From an uncultured Collinsella sp. (GTDB lineage: Bacteria; Actinomycetota; Coriobacteriia; Coriobacteriales; Coriobacteriaceae), in contig CATXWM010000016.1 of assembly GCA_958403205.1 (NCBI GenBank), positions 1-43,952 on the forward strand: a stretch of DNA of 43,952 nt. The letters run 5' to 3'. The notes under the pieces were generated by a model that made no database searches, had not been told where the DNA came from, and worked only from the letters and a program-made list of their open reading frames with translations. Position numbers and translations under genes: made by a program. Below are positions 7,506 to 14,391 of this stretch, in pieces. Position 1 is the first letter of the stretch, and each line of letters opens with the position of its first letter.

Positions 7506-8876
7506 ACCGTTCGGGGGCGAGGTGGAAGTATGGACTGATTTTGGATATAAATATGTCGTCAGCAATAACGCCTCACACGGAGGGGCGCTAACGAATCGGC
7601 CCTGACAAGGGCCCGAAAGAAAGGTAGGAGGCCATGACGAAAGGTCTGCACGTGCCTTCCGAGATCGGCAAGCTCAGGAAGGTCTGCCTGCACCGTCCCG
7701 GCGACGAGCTCCTCAACCTGCCGCCCGACGAGCTCGAGCGACTCCTGTTCGACGACGTCCCGTTCCTGGAGGTCGCACAGCAGGAGCACGACACCTTCGC
7801 CCAGATCCTGAGGGACCAGGGCGTGGAGGTCCTCTACCTCGAGAACCTCGTCGCCGAGGTGTTCGACCAGGTCCCCGGCGCCCGCGCCGAGTTCACCGAC
7901 CAGTACATCGCCGAGGCCGGCATCCGCGGCCAGCACATGCCGCAGATCGTCCGCGAGAAGCTGGACTCCATCGAGGACAACCTCGAGTTCGTCAAGAAGA
8001 CCATGGCCGGCATGACCAAGGCCGAGATCGACCTGCCCCTCACGGCGTCCACGACCCTCGACTCCCTGGTCAACTCCGAGTCCGAGTCCGACCTGATCAT
8101 CGACCCGATGCCCAACCTCTACTTCACCCGCGACCCGTTCGCGGTCGTCGGCGAGGGCGTCAACCTCAACCGCATGTACTCGGTCACCCGCAACCGCGAG
8201 ACCCTGTACGGCAAGTACGTCTTCAAGTACCACCCCGACTACAAGGACGTCTCCCTGTACTTCCGCCGCGACTGCCAGTTCCACACCGAGGGCGGCGACG
8301 TGCTGAACATCAACGAGAAGACCCTCGCCGTCGGCATCTCCCAGCGCACCCAGGCCGCAGCTATCGACGTCATGGCCCAGAACATCTTCTGGAACTCCGA
8401 CTCCAAGGTCGAGCGCATCCTGGCCTTCGACATCCCGGTCTCGCGCGCCTTCATGCACCTCGACACGGTCTTCACCCAGATCGACGTCGATAAGTTCACG
8501 ATCCACCCCGCCATCATGGGCACCCTGCGCGTCTACGAGCTGACCGCCGGCAAGAACCCGGGCGACGTGAACATCCGCCTGATCGAGGACACCCTCGAGC
8601 ACGTCCTGGAGGACGCCACCGGCGTCGACCAGGTCAAGCTGATCCCCTGCGGCGGCGGCGACCCGATCGCGGCCTCCCGCGAGCAGTGGAACGACGGCTC
8701 CAACACCCTGTGCGTCGAGCCCGGCAAGATCTGCGTCTACGCCCGCAACACCGTCACCAACGACGTGCTGTACAAGGAGGGCCTGGACCTTCTCGTCGTG
8801 CCCTCCGCCGAGCTCTCCCGCGGCCGCGGCGGCCCGCGCTGCATGAGCATGCCCTTCTGGCGCGAGGACCTCTAAG
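7506..8876 (+). repeat. 1371-bp direct repeat, copy 2 (leader plus arcA)
   Basis: Second copy of the repeat at 4419-5789. Identity stops at both ends at single bases: 7505 differs from 4418, and 8877 differs from 5790. Confidence 0.97.
7634..8875 (+). CDS. arcA: Arginine deiminase, copy 2
   Basis: Identical in protein, and apparently in DNA, to the copy at 4547-5788, with the same catalytic residues (Asp167, Glu219, His275, Cys403) and the same ribosome binding site. This copy lies directly upstream of the ornithine carbamoyltransferase gene with 106 bp between, so it can form the classic arcA-arcB unit. Two hairpins in the gap may adjust how much downstream gene is made. Perfect identity implies a very recent duplication or continued gene conversion. 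An assembly artefact is less likely because the flanks of each copy are unique. Confidence 0.97.
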   Translation: MTKGLHVPSEIGKLRKVCLHRPGDELLNLPPDELERLLFDDVPFLEVAQQEHDTFAQILRDQGVEVLYLENLVAEVFDQVPGARAEFTDQYIAEAGIRGQHMPQIVREKLDSIEDNLEFVKKTMAGMTKAEIDLPLTASTTLDSLVNSESESDLIIDPMPNLYFTRDPFAVVGEGVNLNRMYSVTRNRETLYGKYVFKYHPDYKDVSLYFRRDCQFHTEGGDVLNINEKTLAVGISQRTQAAAIDVMAQNIFWNSDSKVERILAFDIPVSRAFMHLDTVFTQIDVDKFTIHPAIMGTLRVYELTAGKNPGDVNIRLIEDTLEHVLEDATGVDQVKLIPCGGGDPIAASREQWNDGSNTLCVEPGKICVYARNTVTNDVLYKEGLDLLVVPSAELSRGRGGPRCMSMPFWREDL

Positions 8877-8887
8877 TCTTTCCGTTT

Positions 8888-8935
8888 CCGGTGCGGTCCC
8901 CCTACAACCGCACCGGTTTCGCCCGTCAAACGGGC
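8888..8935 (+). terminator. Two hairpins between arcA copy 2 and the OTC gene
   Basis: CCGGTGCGGT/ACCGCACCGG (8888-8897 with 8907-8916) is followed by GCCCGT-caa-ACGGGC (8921-8935). Neither has a proper T run. They may stabilise the arcA message, or partly terminate, rather than end the operon. Confidence 0.5.
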
Positions 8936-8981
8936 AACACTAATACTTACGTAATTCATTTTTTTCGAAAGGAAACGAACC

Positions 8982-9977
8982 ATGGGTGTTAACCTCTCCG
9001 GCCGTAGCTTCCTCAAGCTCCTCGACCTCTCCACCGAGGAGATCGAGTACTTGCTCAAGCTTTCCAAGAACTTCAAGGACATGAAGCGCGCTGGCGTTCC
9101 GCACCGCTATCTCGAGGGCAAGAACATCGTTCTGCTCTTCCAGAAGACCTCCACTCGTACCCGCTGCGCCTTCGAGGTCGGCGGCATGGATCTGGGCATG
9201 GGCGTCACCTACCTCGATCCCGGTTCGTCGCAGATGGGCAAGAAGGAGTCCATCGAGGACACCGCTCGCGTTCTCGGCCGCATGTATGACGGCATCGAGT
9301 TCCGTGGCTTTGCCCAGGACGACGTCGAGGAGCTCGCTGCTAAGTCCGGCGTGCCCGTGTGGAACGGCCTGACCACCGAGTGGCACCCCACCCAGATGCT
9401 CGCCGACATCCTGACCGTCCAGGAGAACTTCAACTACGACATCAAGGGCAAGACCCTCGTCTTCATGGGCGACTGCAAGAACAATGTCGCTCGCTCCCTC
9501 ATGGTTGTCTGCTCCAAGCTCGGTATGAACTTCGTGGCCTGCGGCCCCGAGGAGTGCATGCCCGCTGACGACGTCATCGAGGCCTGCAAGCCCATCGCCG
9601 AGGCCAACGGCTGCACCATCAAGCTGACCACCGACGTCAAGGACGGCGTCACCGGTGCCGACGTTATCTACACCGACGTGTGGGTCTCCATGGGCGAGCC
9701 CGACGAGGTCTGGGCCGAGCGCATCGCTCAGCTCACCCCGTATCGCGTTACCTCCGAGGTCATGGCTATGGCCAACCCAGGTGCCATCTTCCTGCACTGC
9801 CTGCCTAGCTTCCACGACACCAACACCACGATTGGCGCCGAGAAGTGCGAGCAGTTCGGCATCACCGAGCAGGAGGTCACCGACGAGGTCTTCGAGAGCC
9901 CCGCTTCCAAGGTCTTCGACGAGGCCGAGAACCGCATGCACACCATCAAGGCTGTCATGTACGCCACGCTCAAGTAA
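8982..9977 (+). CDS. arcB: Ornithine carbamoyltransferase, catabolic
   Basis: The enzyme joins or splits citrulline to ornithine and carbamoyl phosphate; beside arcA the catabolic direction is expected. The 331-aa length is usual. Motifs visible are STRTR at 57-61 (carbamoyl phosphate), HPTQ at 135-138, DVWVSMG at 232-238 and HCLP at 272-275 (ornithine and catalysis). The ATG at 8982 has GAAAGGAAACG upstream. Codon use is that of a highly expressed gene, with more T-ending codons (GCT, CGT) than arcA. No carbamate kinase gene follows, so the ATP-forming step is encoded elsewhere. The anabolic name argF cannot be excluded from sequence alone. Confidence 0.95.
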   Translation: MGVNLSGRSFLKLLDLSTEEIEYLLKLSKNFKDMKRAGVPHRYLEGKNIVLLFQKTSTRTRCAFEVGGMDLGMGVTYLDPGSSQMGKKESIEDTARVLGRMYDGIEFRGFAQDDVEELAAKSGVPVWNGLTTEWHPTQMLADILTVQENFNYDIKGKTLVFMGDCKNNVARSLMVVCSKLGMNFVACGPEECMPADDVIEACKPIAEANGCTIKLTTDVKDGVTGADVIYTDVWVSMGEPDEVWAERIAQLTPYRVTSEVMAMANPGAIFLHCLPSFHDTNTTIGAEKCEQFGITEQEVTDEVFESPASKVFDEAENRMHTIKAVMYATLK

Positions 9978-9992
9978 GAGCATCTAGCATCT

Positions 9993-10028
9993 CGCTCGGG
10001 GTGTATTGCTGCACACCCCGAGCGGCTT
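9993..10028 (+). terminator. Terminator-like hairpin after the OTC gene
   Basis: CGCTCGGGGTGT (9993-10004) pairs perfectly with ACACCCCGAGCG (10013-10024), followed by the short T run GCTTTGT. Readthrough into the carrier gene is possible. Confidence 0.65.
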
Positions 10029-10124
10029 TGTCTGGTAAATATCTCGCGTCGGGCGGTGGGCACGGCACGGAAGATCCGCTTCGCGCGAGAAAGTTAAATG
10101 ATTTATGAAGGGGGGATGAGAACC

Positions 10125-11603
10125 ATGACTGAGACCGCTAAGAAAAAGCGCGGTATGCCTTCATCGTTCACCATTCTTCTAGCTCTGCTGGCAATTGTTG
10201 CAGTGATTACCGTTATCGTCTCCGGCACGTCCGGCGGCGCGGTTACTGCCGCCCGTCTGAGCGATTTCTGCACCGCCCCGATTAAGGGCTTCGCTGACGC
10301 TCTGCCCGTCTGCCTCTTCGTTATGATCCTGGGCGGCTTCCTCGGCATGATGACCGAGACCGGCGCTCTGGACAACGGTATCGCCGTCCTGGTGCAGAAG
10401 CTTAAGGGTAACGAGATCATGCTCATTCCCGTGCTGATGCTCATCTTCTCCCTCGGTGGTACCACCTATGGTATGTGCGAGGAGACCGTTCCCTTCTACG
10501 CCCTGCTCGCCGCTACCATGATGGCCGCTGGCTTCGACCCCATGGTCGGCGCCGCTACCGTCCTGCTCGGTGCTGGCTGCGGCTGCCTGGGCTCCACGGT
10601 TAACCCGTTCGCCGTCGGCGCTGCCGTCGACGCTCTGACCGGCGTTGGCATTGAGGTCAACCAGTCCATCATCATCGGCCTTGGTGCCGTCCTGTGGATT
10701 GTCACTACCGCTATGTCCATTGTCTTCGTGATGAACTATGCCAAGAAGGTCAAGGCTGACAAGGGTTCCACCATCCTGTCGATGCAGGAGCTCAAGGACG
10801 CCGAAGAGGCTCACGGCAAGGCTGCTTCCGAGGTCCACAAGGAGGTCAAGCTCACCGGTCGTCAGAAGGGTGTTCTGATCGCCTTCGCCTTCACCTTCGT
10901 CGTCATGATCGTCGGCTTCATTCCGCTGGCCGACCTCAACGAGGGCGTCGCCAACTTCTTCGACGCTGGCGCTGTCTACGACGCCGACGGTAATGCCGTC
11001 GTCCAGGGCTGGTCTGCCCTGATCACCGGCCTGCCCATTGGCCAGTGGTACTTCGACGAGGCTTCCACCTGGTTCTTCCTCATGGCCGTCCTGATCGGTA
11101 TCATCGGTGGCCTGTCCGAGAAGCAGATCGTTAACACCTTCATCACCGGCGCTGCCGACATGATGTCCGTTGTTCTCGTCATCGCCCTCGCCCGTGGTAT
11201 CTCCGTCCTCATGGCTAACACCGGCCTCGACGTCTTCGTCCTCGACGCTGCCGCCAATGCCCTGGCTGGCCTGTCCGGCGTGATCTTCGCTCCCATGAGC
11301 TTCCTGGTCTACTTCGGCCTGTCCTTCCTGATCCCCTCGACCTCCGGTATGGCCACCGTCTCCATGCCCATCATGGGACCGCTGGCTGTTAAGCTTGGCT
11401 TCTCGCCTGAGGTCATGGTCATGATCTTCTCCGCCGCCATCGGTGTCGTGAACCTGTTCACCCCGACCTCCGGCGCCATCATGGGCGGTCTCGCCCTGGC
11501 CAAGATCGAGTGGACGACCTGGCTCAAGTTTGCCCTTAAGCTCATCGTCGCGCTCTCCGTCGTCTGCGCCATCATCCTGACCGTCGCTTGCGTGTTGATC
11601 TAA
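10125..11603 (+). CDS. YfcC-family membrane carrier, probable arginine/ornithine exchanger
   Basis: A 492-aa integral membrane protein with a basic N terminus and about a dozen hydrophobic segments, the first at residues ~12-33. It belongs to the YfcC/DcuC-like (C4-dicarboxylate anaerobic carrier) superfamily; the glycine-rich GGTTYGMCEETVPFYALL stretch in the first half and PTSG-type loops near the C terminus (LIPSTSGMATV, FTPTSGAIMGG) are typical. Members next to ADI genes are commonly assigned to arginine/ornithine exchange, and that is the likely role here; the substrate is inferred from context. Start is ambiguous: ATG 10125 has GGGGG at 9 bp, while ATG 10116 and 10098 are also in frame. 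Confidence 0.85.
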   Translation: MTETAKKKRGMPSSFTILLALLAIVAVITVIVSGTSGGAVTAARLSDFCTAPIKGFADALPVCLFVMILGGFLGMMTETGALDNGIAVLVQKLKGNEIMLIPVLMLIFSLGGTTYGMCEETVPFYALLAATMMAAGFDPMVGAATVLLGAGCGCLGSTVNPFAVGAAVDALTGVGIEVNQSIIIGLGAVLWIVTTAMSIVFVMNYAKKVKADKGSTILSMQELKDAEEAHGKAASEVHKEVKLTGRQKGVLIAFAFTFVVMIVGFIPLADLNEGVANFFDAGAVYDADGNAVVQGWSALITGLPIGQWYFDEASTWFFLMAVLIGIIGGLSEKQIVNTFITGAADMMSVVLVIALARGISVLMANTGLDVFVLDAAANALAGLSGVIFAPMSFLVYFGLSFLIPSTSGMATVSMPIMGPLAVKLGFSPEVMVMIFSAAIGVVNLFTPTSGAIMGGLALAKIEWTTWLKFALKLIVALSVVCAIILTVACVLI

Positions 11604-11705
11604 GTACCCAACGGGTACCCCACGGAAACCTTGACGATCCTGTAAAGGATCATCTGGTCATCGTCTGTCCGGTGGGGTCAACCCACCGGTAGACTCCTAC
11701 CTTTA

Positions 11706-11736
11706 GCCCCCTCCCGTTCCGTGCGCGGGAGGGGGC
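11706..11736 (+). terminator. Terminator after the YfcC carrier gene
   Basis: GCCCCCTCCCG (11706-11716) pairs with CGGGAGGGGGC (11726-11736), an 11-bp GC stem. The tail CTCTCATGTT is only moderately T-rich. Confidence 0.6.
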
Positions 11737-11744
11737 GCTCTCAT

Positions 11745-11771
11745 GTTGCGCGGTTCTACGAACCGCGCAAC
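11745..11771. repeat. 12-bp inverted repeat with 3-base loop
   Basis: GTTGCGCGGTTC (11745-11756) and GAACCGCGCAAC (11760-11771) are exact reverse complements separated by TAC. Confidence 0.8.
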
Positions 11772-11784
11772 CAGTCGACGCTGC

Positions 11785-11885
11785 GCGACGTCCAGGACGT
11801 ACAATTTGTCATTCAAAAGGCAAGGCATGACCAAAAGGTCTATGCCTTGCCTTTTTCATGCCAACTTGTACGTCCTGGACGTCGC
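11785..11885. repeat. Nested palindromic element, 101 bp
   Basis: Outer 20-bp arms at 11785-11804 and 11866-11885 are perfect reverse complements. Each arm carries the internal palindrome ACGTCC-N-GGACGT. Between them lies a second stem (11815-11828 with 11842-11855) flanked by A and T runs, which could act as a terminator in both directions. Confidence 0.85.
11815..11856. terminator. Bidirectional terminator-like hairpin inside the nested element
   Basis: AAAAGGCAAGGCAT pairs with ATGCCTTGCCTTTT, with GACC/GGTC continuing the stem inward. The arm ends are A4 and T5, so either strand gives a stem followed by U residues. Confidence 0.7.
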
Positions 11886-11960
11886 TCGCTGACTTATGCT
11901 CAACCTGCGACGTTTCTGTTGTTGGTGCAAAGGGGTCAGGTTACTTCGCGCCAAAAGGGG

Positions 11961-12029
11961 AAGTTGCGGTGGAATAGTTCCTGTTTGGCCGTCTTGAGGG
12001 GTTAAACGGGAACTATTTCACCGCAACTT
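11961..12029. repeat. Long inverted repeat with 26-bp arms
   Basis: Arms 11961-11986 and 12004-12029 are reverse complements with two mismatches that are both G-U compatible, around a 17-base centre. The outer arm begins AAGTTGCGGTG. It resembles a dispersed palindromic unit rather than a terminator, because no T run follows. Confidence 0.8.
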
Positions 12030-12091
12030 ATCGATGGCGTGTTTGGTTGGTGCCAGTTGATTGCTTGGGCGTTGGGGAGGGTCTGCTCCGT

Positions 12092-12097
12092 TATAAT
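12092..12097 (+). promoter_or_regulatory. Candidate -10 box for the DUF1846 gene
   Basis: A perfect TATAAT lies 39 bases before the start codon. No good -35 hexamer is found at 16-18 bp, so this is a partial promoter call. Confidence 0.4.
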
Positions 12098-12136
12098 CGC
12101 CTAGAACATTAATTGGAAACGGGACGGGAGCCATAC

Positions 12137-13618
12137 ATGCGCCAGGGTTTCGACAACGCGAAGTATATCGAGCTGCAGGCTGCTCACATTAAGGAGCGCA
12201 TCTCGCAGTTTGGTGGCAAGCTCTATTTGGAGTTTGGCGGTAAGCTGTTCGATGACTATCATGCGAGCCGCGTGCTGCCGGGTTTTGAACCGGACAGCAA
12301 GTTCCGCATGCTCAAGAGCATCGCCGACGATGTCGAGGTTATCATCGCGATCAACGCGAACCACATCGAGAAAAACAAGGCTCGTGGTGACCTCGGCATT
12401 ACCTATGACGAGGATGTGCTGCGCCTGGTTGACCTGTTTCGCGGCAACGGCTTTGCTGTCGCGGCTGTGGTCATCACCCAGTACGCCGGCCAGCCCGCTG
12501 CCGATGTGTTCCGCAACCGTCTGAACGCGCTCGGTATTCCCGCCAAGCTGCACTATCCCATCGAGGGGTATCCGCACGATGTCGATCTGATCGTGTCCGA
12601 CGATGGCTACGGCAAGAACGAGTTTGTCGAGACCACCCGACCGCTCGTCGTGGTCACTGCCCCCGGTCCTGGCTCGGGCAAGCTTGCCACCTGCCTGTCT
12701 CAGCTCTATCACGAGCACAAGCATGGCACGGCCGCCGGCTATGCCAAGTTCGAGACCTTCCCTGTCTGGAATCTTCCTCTGACGCATCCGGTCAATATTG
12801 CCTACGAGGCCGCCACGGCTGACCTCGACGACGCCAATATCATCGATTCGTTCCACCTTGAGGCCTACAACAAGACCACGGTCAACTACAACCGCGACGT
12901 CGAAGCCTTCCCGGTAGTCCGTGCCCTGATGGAAAAGATCCTGGGCAAGAGCCCCTACCAGAGCCCTACGGACATGGGCGTCAATATGGTCGGCTTTGCT
13001 ATCACCGATGACGATGCCTGCCGCGACGCTTCCAAGATGGAGATCGTCCGCCGCTACTTTACCGCGGTCGAAAATGTGCGCCGTACCGGCGTGGGCGATG
13101 AGCAAGTCGACCGTCTCAAGATTATTATGAAGAAAGCCGGCATCGATAAGAACTACTCACCGGCGCGCTCGGCGGCCCTCACCAGGGAGCAGCTGACGGG
13201 TGGTCCCGTGGGTGCCATGGTCATGCCCGATGGCTCCGTGGTGACCGGCAAGACTTCCACGCGCCTGGGCGCCGCGAGCTCGCTCATCATGAATGCACTT
13301 AAGCATGTCTCGGGCGTCGACCTTGAGCTCGAGGTCATTAGCGATGAAGCGATCGAGCCCATCAGCAAGCTCAAGACGCATTTCCTGGGCAGCAAAAACC
13401 CGCGCCTCCACACCGACGAGACGCTTATGGCGCTGTCGATCACCTCGGCCACGAGTGAGACGGCCGCTCGCGTCCTTTCGGGCCTGGAGCAGCTGCGCGG
13501 TTGCGATGCCTTCTTTAGCGTGATTATCTCGCCGACGGACGAGACGGTACTGCGCAAACTGGGTATCAACGTGTGCTGCGAGCCCAAGTTTGAGCGCCGC
13601 GGTTTCTTCCATCGCTAA
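12137..13618 (+). CDS. DUF1846 family protein
   Basis: A 493-aa soluble protein matching the DUF1846 family, recognised by its conserved opening (RQGFDNAKYIELQAAHI), the ADDVEVIIAINANHIEKNK stretch, and a glycine-rich loop APGPGSGKLATC that resembles a phosphate-binding loop. The family occurs in Firmicutes and Actinobacteria; its reaction is, to my knowledge, not established. The start is ATG 12137, with GGGACGGGAG upstream; an upstream in-frame ATG-like start at 12113 lacks a ribosome binding site. It is flanked by its own promoter-like box and a terminator, so it is probably a single-gene transcript. Confidence 0.85.
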   Translation: MRQGFDNAKYIELQAAHIKERISQFGGKLYLEFGGKLFDDYHASRVLPGFEPDSKFRMLKSIADDVEVIIAINANHIEKNKARGDLGITYDEDVLRLVDLFRGNGFAVAAVVITQYAGQPAADVFRNRLNALGIPAKLHYPIEGYPHDVDLIVSDDGYGKNEFVETTRPLVVVTAPGPGSGKLATCLSQLYHEHKHGTAAGYAKFETFPVWNLPLTHPVNIAYEAATADLDDANIIDSFHLEAYNKTTVNYNRDVEAFPVVRALMEKILGKSPYQSPTDMGVNMVGFAITDDDACRDASKMEIVRRYFTAVENVRRTGVGDEQVDRLKIIMKKAGIDKNYSPARSAALTREQLTGGPVGAMVMPDGSVVTGKTSTRLGAASSLIMNALKHVSGVDLELEVISDEAIEPISKLKTHFLGSKNPRLHTDETLMALSITSATSETAARVLSGLEQLRGCDAFFSVIISPTDETVLRKLGINVCCEPKFERRGFFHR

Positions 13619-13652
13619 GTTTGAAGCACCGCGGTAATTGCATTGCATTTTG

Positions 13653-13685
13653 GCCGTATCGGGTTAGCGCCCGGTACGGCTTTTT
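13653..13685 (+). terminator. Terminator after the DUF1846 gene
   Basis: GCCGTA (13653-13658) pairs with TACGGC (13675-13680), with CGGG/CCCG inside and a T5 run at 13681-13685. Confidence 0.85.
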
Positions 13686-13874
13686 GATCAATAAAGCGCC
13701 TATTTCGGCGAAAAATAGCTGTTTACCTGCCTAGAAACAATTTGAGCGGTATACAATAACCGTAACTGTTTCATCCTTAGCGGGATGCCGCATGATGGAT
13801 ATTACCTGCCATCGTGAGGTGTGTCGGTCGCGCACGGCGCGTTAGATGCTCGTGCTCGGTTTGAGGAGGCTGCT

Positions 13875-14213
13875 ATGGCGGGCAAGGGTCGTGCGAGTGT
13901 CAACGATATGAAGCGTGTCGAGGTGCTGGTGTTGATGGAGATCGACCAGCAAACCGAAGACAATGGCGGGCCGTATGGTTTCTCGCGCAAAACGCTTGCC
14001 GAGCGCGTGGGGGTTTCGCCGTATCGTGCCCGCGCCGCAATCGATCGCTTGGATTCCGAAGGCATGATTGATGTCGTCTCGCGTTATAGCGACGACGGCG
14101 GTCAGCTTGCAAATGGCATTTGCCTCACCGAACGTGGCGAGTGGTATCTTGAGGGCGTCCGTACCGGCATGCTCGTTCAAGAAATGCTTGAGGACGAGGT
14201 TGCTGGTCGATAG
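13875..14213 (+). CDS. Small winged-helix DNA-binding protein
   Basis: A 112-aa protein. Residues ~34-70 (FSRKTLAERVGVSPYRARAAIDRLDSEGMIDVV) fit a helix-turn-helix with recognition helix and wing, as in MarR- or GntR-like folds. The start ATG 13875 has GAGGAGG upstream; the frame extends to 13821 without support. The last ~20 residues (GMLVQEMLEDEVAGR) are acidic. It is not joined to either neighbour: a terminator lies on each side. I do not recognise a named family; it is probably a local transcription factor. Confidence 0.7.
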   Translation: MAGKGRASVNDMKRVEVLVLMEIDQQTEDNGGPYGFSRKTLAERVGVSPYRARAAIDRLDSEGMIDVVSRYSDDGGQLANGICLTERGEWYLEGVRTGMLVQEMLEDEVAGR

Positions 14214-14237
14214 CAGCATGTAACCCTTGCCATAGCG

Positions 14238-14270
14238 ACGCCGCCTGGGAAACCGGGCGGCGTTTTGTTT
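14238..14270 (+). terminator. Terminator after the winged-helix gene
   Basis: ACGCCGCC (14238-14245) pairs with GGCGGCGT (14256-14263), followed by TTTTGTTT. Confidence 0.85.
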
Positions 14271-14391
14271 CAAGATTGAGAAATGCAATCGCACGCGAGA
14301 AAAATTGCGAACGGTCCGCGGCGCGAGTATTACAATGAAGACCCGTAAGATGTGGATAAACAACTTCTACGGGAAGCGCAGGTAACTCAAT

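Larger units (their letters stand above)
7150..7633. other. AT-rich control region upstream of arcA copy 2
   Basis: No gene is visible in this stretch. It holds TGAACGGTA at 7229-7237, an inverted repeat CTGGTAA/TTACCAG at 7246-7270, three TGAAT half-sites and one ATTCA (7274-7346), a 14-bp inverted repeat at 7380-7451, and then the 128-bp leader shared with copy 1 from 7506. It is unlike the region before copy 1 except for the short motifs and the shared leader. It is probably the promoter region for arcA copy 2, OTC and the carrier. Confidence 0.6.
11604..12136. other. Gene-free stretch with a cluster of inverted repeats
   Basis: About 530 bp with no gene. In order it holds a carrier-gene terminator (11706-11736), a 12-bp-arm hairpin (11745-11771), a nested palindrome (11785-11885), a 26-bp-arm inverted repeat (11961-12029), and a TATAAT box before the DUF1846 gene. 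The density of palindromes suggests accumulated small repetitive elements. Confidence 0.7.
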
